This document shows positions 18,301 through 26,404 of a DNA stretch of 64,000 nt, in pieces. Origin of the DNA: Pseudomonas sp. EpS/L25 (GTDB lineage: Bacteria; Pseudomonadota; Gammaproteobacteria; Pseudomonadales; Pseudomonadaceae); assembly GCF_001512295.1 (NCBI RefSeq), contig NZ_LNUP01000002.1:1-64000 (forward strand), read 5' to 3'. Numbering within the stretch: the stretch's first letter is position 1; the number at the start of each line of letters is the position of its first letter. The notes under the pieces are model-generated. The model ran no database searches, had not been told where the DNA came from, and was given only the letters and a program-made list of their open reading frames with translations. A program made the translations under genes and the position numbers.

Positions 18301-19252
18301 TTCCGAGGTGCTCGGCTGCGCCATCGTCGGCGCGGACGACGATTTCTTCGCCCTGGGCGGCCATTCGTTGCTGGCCATGACCCTGGCGGCCAATCTGCGG
18401 CGGCGCCTGGGGCGGCCGGTGTCCATCGGCCAGATCATGGTGGCTTCCAGCGTCGCCCGCCTGGCCCGAGAGCTGGAGCGGGACGTCAGCGACCGCCGCG
18501 CCGGTTTCGAGACCCTGCTACCGCTGCGCCCGGGCGACGGGCCGACGCTGTTCTGCTTCCATCCGGCCTCGGGCTTCGCCTGGCAATTCAGCGTACTGCA
18601 ACGCCATCTCGATCCGCGCTGGTCGCTGCTCGGTATCCAGTCGCCGCGCCCGGACGGTCCCCTGGCCCAGGGCGCCGATCTGGAAGACGTCATCCAGCGC
18701 CATCTGCGCACCCTGCGAGAGGTACAGCCGCACGGCCCCTATCATCTGCTCGGCTATTCCCTGGGTGGCACCCTGGCCCAGGGGCTGGCGGCGCGGTTGC
18801 AGGCGGCCGGGGAGGAGGTCGCCTTCCTCGGGCTGCTCGACACCTATCCCCCGGAAACCCAGAACTGGCAGGAGCGCGAAGGCCAGCGCGAGCTGGACCC
18901 GGAGGTGCTGGCCGAGGTCAATCGCGAGCGCGAAGCCTTCCTGGCGGCCCAGCAGGGCCTGGCCGATCCGGCGCTAGGAGAGGGGGCGGAGCTGTTCGCC
19001 ACCATCGAGGGCAACTACGCCGATTCGGTGCGGCTGCTGGCCACGGCGCACAGCGCCCGCTTCGACGGCGAGGCGCTGATGTTCGTCGCCCGGCGCACCC
19101 TGCCAGCGGGAATGGACGTCAAGGCCACCTGGGCGCCTTGGATCACCCGCCTGCAGGCTCACGAAGTGGACTGCGCCCACGTCGACATCATCGCTCCGGC
19201 CCAGCTGGCGCAGATCGGCCCGGTGCTCAATCGGGCGTTGAAGGCGTTGTGA
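15317..19252 (+). CDS. entF: Enterobactin synthase component F, NRPS (C-A-T-TE)
   Basis: A 1311-residue synthetase, close to E. coli EntF (1293). Condensation domain with YHHLLIDGYG (His144-His145, Asp149); adenylation domain with YTSGSTGRPKG near 612 and GPTEAAVD; carrier domain with DDDFFALGGHSLL (Ser1017 carries phosphopantetheine); thioesterase with GYSLGG (Ser1148) and a late His1288. Reading the substrate positions by motif (SFDVSVWEF, VHFVPS, VFCSGEA, LYGPTEAAVD) gives DVWHFSLVDK, the code for serine. It should therefore join three dihydroxybenzoyl-serines and cyclise them. The start is GTG with AGGAG upstream. The phosphopantetheinyl transferase is not in this window. Confidence 0.95.
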   Translation: MSFSARSSFIELPLVAAQPGIWMADQLSPHANAFAVAHLVELRGPVQAGPLVEAIVQGLGELDSLRLNFAEREGALVQWIDGDATIPAPEWLDLRGTADPEGAARAAIRADLAGDLRATSGGPLSLNRIYQLGDDHLFWYQRYHHLLIDGYGFAALAKRVAALYSAKVRGETVEASPFVSFAEVVREYQDYQQSAVRERDEAFWGERGAALPPAASLAPGGLAGQVPTPRVVEARTRVSAEVFSLLAEQGKAQGVTPADLAVALAATWFARLSGQPSFSAGFIFMRRMGSVALKSGGATLNVLPLGINADSARTLPQLAAALAAELKKIRRHQRYDAEQIARDLGRPGDAEPLTGPVINLKLFDFALDFAGVPGITHELASGPVRDLEIALYLEASGALDIKLLGNAERYAANLLQGQVERFGLLAQQFADQPGLTLGEVEVLGPTDRAWLAGINATERVLPATTLTRLLAEQASRTPEAPALADEQLAFNYRETRQQVRALAQRLSAAGVGRGDIVAVALPRSVFLSLALLATVELGAAYLPLDSGYPDERLQLMLDDARPRVLVTDPSQRGRFPGLSDDQVLILNAPLKELDHAPAFDGPRPSDPAYVLYTSGSTGRPKGVVVGHAAIVNRLLWMQDSYPIGAGDTVLQKTPSSFDVSVWEFFWPLLVGARLYLAPPEAHRDPEALQQLFARERVTTVHFVPSMLAAFVASLDGSAAVTRCASLRQVFCSGEALPTELARTWERRVGAPLHNLYGPTEAAVDVSYHPAHGAALAAVTGSSVPIGKPVWNTGLHILDERLRPVPPGVAGELYLSGVQLADGYLGRPELTAARFIAAPNGQGERLYRTGDVARWLPEGVVEYLGRSDDQVKIRGQRIELAEIDHALLALPGVAQAVTHARVLGEATNSTGGDARQLVGYVIAQPGAALDLERLRARLGESLPPHLVPVALVELPALPLGATGKLDRKALPAPQGVARAASRAPAPGLESDLAAAFSEVLGCAIVGADDDFFALGGHSLLAMTLAANLRRRLGRPVSIGQIMVASSVARLARELERDVSDRRAGFETLLPLRPGDGPTLFCFHPASGFAWQFSVLQRHLDPRWSLLGIQSPRPDGPLAQGADLEDVIQRHLRTLREVQPHGPYHLLGYSLGGTLAQGLAARLQAAGEEVAFLGLLDTYPPETQNWQEREGQRELDPEVLAEVNREREAFLAAQQGLADPALGEGAELFATIEGNYADSVRLLATAHSARFDGEALMFVARRTLPAGMDVKATWAPWITRLQAHEVDCAHVDIIAPAQLAQIGPVLNRALKAL

Positions 19253-19364
19253 CGGCGTGAGGGTTCAGCTCGACGGCGACTCCCCGCTCAGGCAAGGTGT
19301 GAAACCTGGGCGGGGCAGGAGAGATGATCGGCCAGCCGCTTATTCTCTCGTTGCAGGTGGACCC

Positions 19365-20381
19365 ATGGCGAAAAGCGTGACCATTCAGGATGTCGCTCGG
19401 CAGGCAGGCTTGTCCAAGTCTGCCGTTTCGCGCTACCTGAATCACAGCCTGAGCCTGCCACCCGCCACGGCGCAGCGTATCGAGGGCGCCATCGAGGCCC
19501 TGGGCTTTCGGCGCAACAGCCTGGCCCAACGCCTGAGCAAGGGCGGCAGCGAAACCATCGGGCTGGTCCTGCCGGACATCGCCAACCCCTTTTTCGCCGA
19601 GCTGGCCGACGCCGCCGAGGCCACGGCCTTCGCCCATGGCTACAACCTGGTGCTCTGCCTGACGCGCAACGATCCGGCGCGGGAGATCCAGTACGTCCAC
19701 TGGAAGGGATCGCGCCGCGTCGACGGTCTGCTGTTCATCACCAACCGCGCGGATGACGGGACGCTGGCGGCGCAACTGGCCGCCTACCGGGAGATCGTGT
19801 TGCTGGACGAGGATGTCCCGGGTACCTCGATGCCCAAGGTCTTCGCCGACAATGTCGCCGGCGGCCGACTGGCCACCGACTATCTGATCCGCCAGGGCCA
19901 TCGGCGCATCGCCCATGTCTCCGGGCCGGCAGCGGTGATGAGCGTGAGGGAGCGGCGCGAGGGCTATGAGCTCGCCCTGGCCGCGGCCGGAATCCCCTCG
20001 CGCCCCGACTATCTGCTGCTGGGTGAATACAGCCGTGACTTCGGGCGTCAGGCGGCTGCGACCCTATTGGATCTGCCGGAGCCGCCTCAGGCGATCTTCG
20101 CGGCCAGCGACTTCATTGCGGTAGGGGTGCTCGATACCCTTCGCGAACGCGGCCTGACAGTTCCCGCTTCCCTGTCCCTGGTCGGCTTCGACGACGCGCC
20201 CTATGCGGAATTGCTCACGCCGCCGCTGAGTACCGTGCGCCAGTCGGCGCGGGACCTGGGTCGGCAGGGAATCGAAGCCCTGCTGGCGGTGCTCGCCGGG
20301 CAGCCCGTCGCCGGGGAGCAGCGGGTGGCGGTGACCCTGGTGGAACGCGGCTCGGTCGCACCGGCTCCTGCCCCAAGGTAG
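19365..20381 (+). CDS. LacI-family transcriptional regulator
   Basis: A 338-residue repressor-type regulator: N-terminal helix-turn-helix (VTIQDVARQAGLSKSAVSRY) with hinge helix, then a periplasmic-binding-protein-like effector domain (ETIGLVLPDIANPFFAELAD). The sequence LIRQGHRRIAHVSG and LVGFDDAPYAELLTPPLSTV are typical of sugar-responsive members. ATG at 19365 with AGGTGG upstream is the start; an earlier ATG would add 36 unrelated residues. It stands just upstream of the transport operon, whose promoter carries a perfect 20-base palindrome suited to a LacI-family dimer. Confidence 0.9.
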   Translation: MAKSVTIQDVARQAGLSKSAVSRYLNHSLSLPPATAQRIEGAIEALGFRRNSLAQRLSKGGSETIGLVLPDIANPFFAELADAAEATAFAHGYNLVLCLTRNDPAREIQYVHWKGSRRVDGLLFITNRADDGTLAAQLAAYREIVLLDEDVPGTSMPKVFADNVAGGRLATDYLIRQGHRRIAHVSGPAAVMSVRERREGYELALAAAGIPSRPDYLLLGEYSRDFGRQAAATLLDLPEPPQAIFAASDFIAVGVLDTLRERGLTVPASLSLVGFDDAPYAELLTPPLSTVRQSARDLGRQGIEALLAVLAGQPVAGEQRVAVTLVERGSVAPAPAPR

Positions 20382-20565
20382 CACCGCGCGTTTCCATTCT
20401 GCCCAGTCGTGGAGCACACCCGATGTTCTCCTGCCAGAGGCTCTACGCAGGGAGTTTGAGTAACCGATTGAATTGGCAGCGGAAGATCGTCCCCCAGTCG
20501 TCGCTGGCACGCCTTGTGCTGTTTCTTTCCCTGCAGAACCTTCCGGGTTCTATTTTTTGGCCCGC

Positions 20566-20585
20566 TTAGTAAACCGGTTTACTAA
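20566..20585. promoter_or_regulatory. Palindromic operator for the LacI-family regulator
   Basis: TTAGTAAACCGGTTTACTAA is a perfect 20-base palindrome with the central CG typical of LacI/PurR-type operators. It lies 40 bases before the ATG of the binding-protein gene, where a bound repressor would block the promoter or early transcription. Confidence 0.75.
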
Positions 20586-20624
20586 CTGCTGCCACGTTCG
20601 TTGGCAGGGTAGAGGAGGATGGAG

Positions 20625-21566
20625 ATGCTTCGATTCGGCAAGACGTTCGCTTCCATGCTGATGATGTTCGGATTGGGCTTGGTCGGTGTCGCCCAGGCGG
20701 CACCGGCCAAGCGGCTGGCACTGGTCCAGGTGAATCAGCAGGCGCTCTATTTCACCCAGATCACCCAGGGTGCCCAGGCCGCCGCCAAGGCGGCGGCAGC
20801 CGAACTGGTGGTGTTCAACGCCAACGACAACCCCTCCGCCCAGAACGACGCCATCGAGGCCTATATCCAGGACAAGGTGGATGCCATCCTGGTCTGTGCC
20901 ATCGACGTCAACGGCATCAAGCCGGCGGTCTCGGCGGCCGTCCAGGCCGGTATCCCGGTGGTGGCCATCGACGCCGTGCTCAATGGCGACAACCAGGTGC
21001 AGATCGGCGTCGACAACCGCGCCGCGGCTCGCCAGCTGGGGGAATACACCGGTAGCTACATCACCCGTGAGCTGGATGGCGTGGCCAAGGTCGGGGTGGT
21101 GGGAGCCCTGGGTTCCTATGTGCAGAACCTGCGCCTGGACGGTTTCCGCGAGGGGCTGGCGCAGAGTGCGCCCAAGGCGAAGATCGTCGGCACCGTGGAT
21201 GGCAACAACGTGCAGGACACCGCTCAGAGCGCCGCGGAAAATCTGCTCACCGCCAATCCCGATCTGCAGATCGTCTATGCCACCGGCGAGCCGGCGTTGA
21301 TCGGCACCGTGGCGGCCAGCGTCGCCCAGGGCAGTGGCGAACGCACCCGGATCTTCGGCTGGGACCTGTCGCCCCAGGCCGTCCAGGGCCTGGATGACGG
21401 CTCCGTGGCGGTGGTGGTGCAGCAGAACACCCGCGGCATGGGCAAGGCGGCGGTGGAGGCGGCGCTGGCGCTGCTCGCCGGCCAGCAGGTGACCAAGCAG
21501 CAGGATATTCCGGTGACCCTGGTCACCCGGGAAAACCTGGATTCCTATCGCGCCGAGTTCAAGTAG
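20625..21566 (+). CDS. Periplasmic sugar-type ABC substrate-binding protein
   Basis: A 313-residue secreted protein with a signal peptide (ASMLMMFGLGLVGVAQAAPA) and a Peripla_BP_4/RbsB-type fold: LALVQVNQQALYFTQITQGA, DAIEAYIQDKVDAILVCAID, GIPVVAIDAVLNGDNQVQIG and VYATGEPALIGTVAAS. It should bind a sugar or sugar-like molecule and hand it to the permease. I place the start at 20625, six bases after GAGGAGG; an ATG at 20619 would touch the ribosome site. First gene of the operon under the palindromic operator. Confidence 0.88.
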   Translation: MLRFGKTFASMLMMFGLGLVGVAQAAPAKRLALVQVNQQALYFTQITQGAQAAAKAAAAELVVFNANDNPSAQNDAIEAYIQDKVDAILVCAIDVNGIKPAVSAAVQAGIPVVAIDAVLNGDNQVQIGVDNRAAARQLGEYTGSYITRELDGVAKVGVVGALGSYVQNLRLDGFREGLAQSAPKAKIVGTVDGNNVQDTAQSAAENLLTANPDLQIVYATGEPALIGTVAASVAQGSGERTRIFGWDLSPQAVQGLDDGSVAVVVQQNTRGMGKAAVEAALALLAGQQVTKQQDIPVTLVTRENLDSYRAEFK

Positions 21567-21578
21567 CGGAGGCCCAGC

Positions 21579-22355
21579 ATGCACACTGCGACGACGGTTC
21601 CCCGGGTCAGCATGACCGGCATCACCAAGAGCTATGGCTCCATCCAGTCCCTGCGCGGCGTCGACCTCGCCCTGCAGCCGGGCGAGGTCCTGGGGCTGGT
21701 CGGCGACAACGGCGCCGGCAAATCGACCCTGACCAAGATTCTATCCGGCGCGGTGCTGCCCACCAGTGGCTGCATCCGCATCGACGGTCGCGAAGAGGTG
21801 TTCCAGGGCCCGGCGGATGCCCAGCGCTGTCGGATCCAGATGGTCTATCAGGATCTCTCCCTGTGCGACACCGTGGACGTGGCCGGCAACCTCTTCATGG
21901 GGCGGGAACCCCGTCGCCGGCTGCTCGGGCTGCCGCTGCTGGACGAGCGCAGGATGCACGCCGATGCGCGCCGCATCCTCGAGGGGCTGGGCATCAGCCT
22001 GCCCGATACCCGCGCCCAGGTGCGCCATCTCTCCGGCGGCCAGCGCCAGGCCGTGGCCATAGCCCGTGCCGCGGCCTTCGAGCCACGGGTACTGATCATG
22101 GACGAGCCGACCGCCGCCCTGGCGGTGGCCGAGGTGGAGGCCGTGCTGGCGTTGATCCGCACCATCAGCCGCCAGGGCGTGAGCGTCATCCTCATCACCC
22201 ACCGGCTGCAGGATCTCTTCCTGGTCTGCGATCGCATCATGGTGATGTACGAGGGCCAGAACCTGGCCGAGCGCCGGGTGGCCGACACCAGTCTGGGCGA
22301 GATCGTCGAGCTGATCGTCGGCCACAAGTTCACCGCCCGTTCCGCCTGCGCCTGA
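21579..22355 (+). CDS. Sugar-type ABC transporter ATP-binding protein (single domain)
   Basis: A 258-residue ATPase: Walker A GDNGAGKST, Q-loop in MVYQDLSLCD, signature LSGGQRQAVAIARA, Walker B VLIMDEPTAAL, and a switch His in LITHRLQ. Sequence style is RbsA/FrcA, but it has only one nucleotide-binding domain instead of the tandem pair of RbsA, so the working form is probably a homodimer, as in FrcA. It lies 12 bases after the binding-protein gene and 13 before the permease. Confidence 0.88.
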   Translation: MHTATTVPRVSMTGITKSYGSIQSLRGVDLALQPGEVLGLVGDNGAGKSTLTKILSGAVLPTSGCIRIDGREEVFQGPADAQRCRIQMVYQDLSLCDTVDVAGNLFMGREPRRRLLGLPLLDERRMHADARRILEGLGISLPDTRAQVRHLSGGQRQAVAIARAAAFEPRVLIMDEPTAALAVAEVEAVLALIRTISRQGVSVILITHRLQDLFLVCDRIMVMYEGQNLAERRVADTSLGEIVELIVGHKFTARSACA

Positions 22356-22368
22356 ATCGGAGGATTTC

Positions 22369-23388
22369 ATGAATACCCTCGACCTGACCCGACAGCGCGT
22401 GGTGGTGCAGTCACCGCTGCGCCGCCTGTTGCACGACTATCCCGGCGTGGCCAGCATCGCGCTGTTCTTCGCCCTCTGCTGCCTGCTCTTCGCGCTGGTG
22501 ACCGACAACTTCCTCAGCAGCGGCAACCTGCTCAACGTCATTCGGCAGAACGCACCGCTGCTGATCGTGGCCGTGGCCATGACCCTGGTGGTGACCACCG
22601 GTGGCATCGACCTGTCGGTCGGTTCCACCCTGGCCCTGGTGGGCGCCCTGGCCGCCCTCGGTCTCAACGCCTGGCAACTGCCCTGGCCGGTGGTGCTGGC
22701 CGGCGGCCTGCTGGTGGGCGCGCTGATCGGCGCGCTGAACGGGTACTTCATTGCCTACGCGGGAATCCCGGCCTTCATCGTGACCCTGGCGACCCTGACC
22801 ATCATTCGCGGCCTGGCGCTGCTCATCACCCAGGGCTACTCCATTCCGGTCCCCCGTGAACTCACCGCCTTTCTCGCGCTCGGTCGCGGCTGGGTGCTGG
22901 GACTGCCGCTGGCGGTATGGCTCGCGCTCTTCACGGTGCTGGGCGGCATGCTGCTGCTGGGCAAGATGCGCTTCGGTCGCTATCTCACGGGGATTGGCGC
23001 CAATGCCGAAAGCGTCCGCCGAGCCGGGGTGAATACCCGTGGCGTGTTGCTGCGGGTCTATGTCCTGAGCGGCATGGCGGCGGCGTTGGCCGGGATGATC
23101 GTGACGGCACGCCTGGGCAGTGGCTCCTCCAACCAGGGGGAAGGCTTCGAACTGGAGGTCATAGCAGCGGTGGTGCTGGGCAGCACCAGTCTGTTCGGCG
23201 GCTTCGGCACCATCCTCGGCACCCTGCTCGGCGTGCTGACCATGGCGGTGATCAAGAATGGCCTGATCCTCGCCCATGTGTCGCCCTTCTATACCCAGAT
23301 CGCCACGGGGGCCATCGTGCTGCTGGCCATCTGGCTCAACACCCGCATCCTCAAGACCGGCCGTCCGCTGGGGAGGGTAGGCGGATGA
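22369..23388 (+). CDS. Sugar-type ABC transporter permease (RbsC/FrcB-like)
   Basis: A 339-residue inner-membrane protein with about nine to ten hydrophobic helices. LIVAVAMTLVVTTGGIDLSV and GSTSLFGGFGTILGTLLGVL are the BPD_transp_2 signatures of ribose/fructose-type permeases, and the EAA-like loop GANAESVRRAGVNTRGV should contact the ATPase. GGAGG precedes the ATG. Its stop overlaps the ATG of the phosphotriesterase-like gene (ATGA), indicating translational coupling. Confidence 0.88.
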   Translation: MNTLDLTRQRVVVQSPLRRLLHDYPGVASIALFFALCCLLFALVTDNFLSSGNLLNVIRQNAPLLIVAVAMTLVVTTGGIDLSVGSTLALVGALAALGLNAWQLPWPVVLAGGLLVGALIGALNGYFIAYAGIPAFIVTLATLTIIRGLALLITQGYSIPVPRELTAFLALGRGWVLGLPLAVWLALFTVLGGMLLLGKMRFGRYLTGIGANAESVRRAGVNTRGVLLRVYVLSGMAAALAGMIVTARLGSGSSNQGEGFELEVIAAVVLGSTSLFGGFGTILGTLLGVLTMAVIKNGLILAHVSPFYTQIATGAIVLLAIWLNTRILKTGRPLGRVGG

Positions 23389-24470
23389 GTCTGTTTCGCC
23401 ATCCCGAGCCGCTTCCGGTCGGGGTCGACAGCGGCCATGCCATGACGGTGCTTGGCCCGCTGCCGGTGGACCGGTTGGGCGTGACCCTGATGCACGAGCA
23501 CATCCTTCTCGATGCCTCCGGCAAGTGGGTGCCACCCCGTTGCTGCGGCGAGCGACACCTGGCCGAGCAGCCGGTGAGCATCGAATTGCTCGGCGAGCTG
23601 CATCTGAATCCGCTGGTCAGCCGAGACAACTGCCAGCTGTTCGACGTGGACCTGGCCTGCGCCGAGCTGCTGAAGTATCGCGCCCTAGGTGGCGAGACGG
23701 TGGTCGATCCCACCAACCTCGGCATCGGTCGCGATCCCCAGGCGCTGCAGCGCATCGCACGGCTCACGGGGCTCAACATCATCATGGGCGCCGGTTTCTA
23801 CCTGGAGCCCTCGCACCCGGCCTATGTCAGGGAGCGCTCGGTGGAGGAGCTCACCGCCCAGATCGTCCACGACGTGGGCGGGGCGGCGGAAAAGCCGGAG
23901 GTCATCGCCGGCCTGATCGGCGAGATCGGGGTGTCGGCCGCCTTTACCGCCAGCGAGGAAAAGTCCCTGCGCGCCGCCGCCCGGGCCAGCGGCCTCACTG
24001 GCGTACCGCTGGCGGTCCATCTGCCCGGCTGGGAACGCCTCGGCCACCGGGTGCTGGACATCGCCGCCGCCGAGGGCGCCGATTTGCACCATGTGGTGCT
24101 CTGTCACATGAATCCCAGTCATCGCGACCTCGACTACCAGCACGGACTCGCGGAGCGGGGCGCCTTCCTCGAATACGACATGATCGGCATGGGCTACTAC
24201 TTCGCCGACGAGGCCGCCCAGTCGCCGTCCGACGAAGACAACGCCCGCGCCATCGTCGGTCTGCTCGAGGCCGGCTACGGCGAACGCCTGCTGCTGTCCC
24301 AGGACGTCTTTCTCAAGACCATGCTCACCCGCTATGGCGGCCACGGCTATGGCTACCTGCTGAAGCATTTCGTCCCGCGTCTGCGCCGGCACGGCGTCAC
24401 GGGGACGCAACTGGAAACCCTGCTGATCGACAACCCGCGCCGCGTCTTCCAACGCGTTCGATCGGCCTAA
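23385..24470 (+). CDS. Phosphotriesterase-family metal-dependent hydrolase
   Basis: A 361-residue member of the phosphotriesterase (amidohydrolase) family. Metal ligands visible: HEH in LGVTLMHEHILLD, VHLPGW, LCHMN, and SQDVFLK. The position normally held by a carbamylated lysine reads GLIGEIG, that is Glu, as in E. coli PHP. Many relatives are lactonases or carboxylesterases rather than true phosphotriesterases, so sugar-lactone hydrolysis is plausible given the transporter next to it. Translationally coupled to the permease. The substrate is not known. Confidence 0.82.
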   Translation: MSLFRHPEPLPVGVDSGHAMTVLGPLPVDRLGVTLMHEHILLDASGKWVPPRCCGERHLAEQPVSIELLGELHLNPLVSRDNCQLFDVDLACAELLKYRALGGETVVDPTNLGIGRDPQALQRIARLTGLNIIMGAGFYLEPSHPAYVRERSVEELTAQIVHDVGGAAEKPEVIAGLIGEIGVSAAFTASEEKSLRAAARASGLTGVPLAVHLPGWERLGHRVLDIAAAEGADLHHVVLCHMNPSHRDLDYQHGLAERGAFLEYDMIGMGYYFADEAAQSPSDEDNARAIVGLLEAGYGERLLLSQDVFLKTMLTRYGGHGYGYLLKHFVPRLRRHGVTGTQLETLLIDNPRRVFQRVRSA

Positions 24471-24490
24471 CGTCCGCTACCGGAGAACCT

Positions 24491-25246
24491 ATGAATCAGT
24501 CCGTTCTGCTCGCTGGCGAATCCTGGGTCAGCACCGCGACCCATATCAAAGGCTTCGACCAGTTCGCCTCCGTCACCGCCCACAATGGCGCCCAGCGCCT
24601 GCTGGCTGCACTGGCCGACAGTGACTATGCCGTCACCCAGATGTGCGCCGACCAGGCGCAGACCGAGTTTCCCGCGACGCTGGAAGCCCTGCGCGACTAC
24701 CAGGTGATCATCCTGTCGGATATCGGTGCCAACAGCCTGTTGCTGCATCCGGACACCTGGTTGCGCAGCCGCCGTACGCCGAATCGCCTGACGGCGCTGC
24801 GCGAGTACGTGCTGCAAGGCGGCGCCCTCATGATGGTCGGTGGCTACTACAGCTTCCAGGGCATCAACGGAGGTGCGCGTTATCGCGGCACGGCTGTGGA
24901 AGAGGTGCTGCCGGTGCGTTGCCTGCCGTATGACGACCGTATCGAGGTGCCTGAAGGCTTCACGCCGCAGGTGCACGGCGAACATGCGTTGCTGCGTGGC
25001 CTGCCCCAGGATTGGTCCTATCTGCTGGGTTACAACGAGGTGGAATTGCATCCGGACGCCCAGCTCGTGGCAAGTGTCGAGGGCAGTGGCCATCCGCTGC
25101 TGGCGACCCGTGAAGTCGGCCAGGGGCGTACCCTGGTCTGGACCAGCGACATGTCGATGCACTGGATGCCCGACGACTTCCTGGCCGGCGATGCCTATCG
25201 GCGCTTCTGGCTGAACTGCCTGGATTGGCTCTCGCGGCGCGCCTGA
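24491..25246 (+). CDS. Glutamine-amidotransferase-like (COG5426/ThuA-like) protein
   Basis: A 251-residue cytoplasmic protein with a class-I amidotransferase-like fold: SVLLAGESWVSTATHIKGFD at the start, YQVIILSDIGANSLLLHPD, LREYVLQGGALMMVGGYYSF and GQGRTLVWTSDMSMHW. The usual nucleophilic Cys motif (G-x-C-x-G) is not seen; GGYYSFQG lies at about that place, so glutaminase activity is doubtful. Similar proteins occur in sugar-transport operons next to phosphotriesterase relatives. It begins 20 bases after the hydrolase gene. Function is unassigned beyond the fold family. Confidence 0.65.
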   Translation: MNQSVLLAGESWVSTATHIKGFDQFASVTAHNGAQRLLAALADSDYAVTQMCADQAQTEFPATLEALRDYQVIILSDIGANSLLLHPDTWLRSRRTPNRLTALREYVLQGGALMMVGGYYSFQGINGGARYRGTAVEEVLPVRCLPYDDRIEVPEGFTPQVHGEHALLRGLPQDWSYLLGYNEVELHPDAQLVASVEGSGHPLLATREVGQGRTLVWTSDMSMHWMPDDFLAGDAYRRFWLNCLDWLSRRA

Positions 25247-25273
25247 TCACCTGCGGCTCGATTGGAGATCACC

Positions 25274-26404
25274 ATGCTCACCGATCCTTTGTCCCTGACC
25301 CGAGCGCTTCTGGGGTTTCCCACGCTCAACCCGCCCGGCGATGAGGAGGCCTGTGCACGCTTTCTCGCCACGACGCTCCGCGAGGCGGGCTTCCACTGCG
25401 AGTTGCAACGTTTCGGCGAGCGACGCTGCAACCTGGTGGCCTGGCTGCCGGGGCGCGGAGCGGGCAAGCCGCTGGGTTTTACCGGACACCTGGACGTGGT
25501 ACCCCTGGGCAATGGCACCTGGCGTCACGGCCCCTTCGCCGGCGAGGTGGCCGAAGGGCGCCTGTATGGGCGTGGCGCCAGCGACATGAAGGCGGGAATC
25601 GCGGCCTTCATCGTCGCCTGCCAGCGTAATCGCGACGTCATCGCCCAGGGGCCTGGCGTCCGGCTGCTGCTCACCGGCGGTGAGGAAACCGGGTGTGACG
25701 GCGCCCGGGCGCTGTGCCGGGACGCACCGCACCTGCTCGGCGACCTGGGCGCGCTGCTGGTGGGCGAGCCAACCGCCAACCGGCCGGTGCTGGGGCACAA
25801 GGGCGCCTTCTGGCTCCGCTGCACGGCCCGTGGCCGAACGGCCCACGGCGCCATGCCCGAGGAAGGGGAAAACGCCATCTACCGCCTGGCCGAGGCCATT
25901 GGCCAGGCGCGCACCTTCGCCGTCGGCCCGCCGCATCCACTCATGCGGCAACCCACGCTCAATGTGGGGACCGTCAACGGTGGACTGAACATCAACTCGG
26001 TACCGGATCGTGCCGCCTTCACGCTCGATCTGCGGACCGCACCGAACCTGGACCATGCCGACATCCAGCGGCGACTGGCCGAGCACCTGGGCAGCGACCT
26101 GGAGCTGGAGGTCCTGGTGGATCTGCCCGGTGTCTGCGCCGATATGGGCGACGCCTGGGTGCAGCAGGTCTTCGAGCGCTGCGCCACCCTGCATGGCGAG
26201 GCGCTGCCCGCCAGTGTGGTGCCTTACTTCACCGATGCCGCCGTGCTGCTGCCCGCGCTGAACGATCCGCCCACCCTGATCCTGGGGCCGGGCGAGCCGA
26301 GCATGGCGCACAAGGTGGATGAATACTGCGAGGTACAACGGCTGGAGGAGGGCACCGAGCTCTACGGGCAGTTGCTCCGGGACTGGATGCTCGTTGGCGG
26401 CTAG
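25274..26404 (+). CDS. M20-family metallohydrolase (ArgE/DapE-like deacylase)
   Basis: A 376-residue peptidase-M20-type amidohydrolase. Zinc-site residues follow the family: His in GFTGHLDVVPLG, Asp in YGRGASDMKAG, the Glu pair in TGGEETGCDGA, and a late His in GPGEPSMAHKVDEY. A dimerisation insert lies near 180-290 (GRTAHGAMPEEGENAIYRLA). Such enzymes remove acyl groups from amino acids or amino sugars. GGAG six bases before the ATG at 25274 sets the start. Last gene of the LacI-controlled set; its stop codon shares a CTAG palindrome with the stop of convergent fepC. Confidence 0.85.
   Translation: MLTDPLSLTRALLGFPTLNPPGDEEACARFLATTLREAGFHCELQRFGERRCNLVAWLPGRGAGKPLGFTGHLDVVPLGNGTWRHGPFAGEVAEGRLYGRGASDMKAGIAAFIVACQRNRDVIAQGPGVRLLLTGGEETGCDGARALCRDAPHLLGDLGALLVGEPTANRPVLGHKGAFWLRCTARGRTAHGAMPEEGENAIYRLAEAIGQARTFAVGPPHPLMRQPTLNVGTVNGGLNINSVPDRAAFTLDLRTAPNLDHADIQRRLAEHLGSDLELEVLVDLPGVCADMGDAWVQQVFERCATLHGEALPASVVPYFTDAAVLLPALNDPPTLILGPGEPSMAHKVDEYCEVQRLEEGTELYGQLLRDWMLVGG

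Noticed and set aside
23525-25246. A 573-codon frame overlapping the phosphotriesterase-like gene
   Set aside because: Only its last 251 codons, from the ATG at 24491, are a real gene; the upstream part is an out-of-frame reading of the hydrolase.
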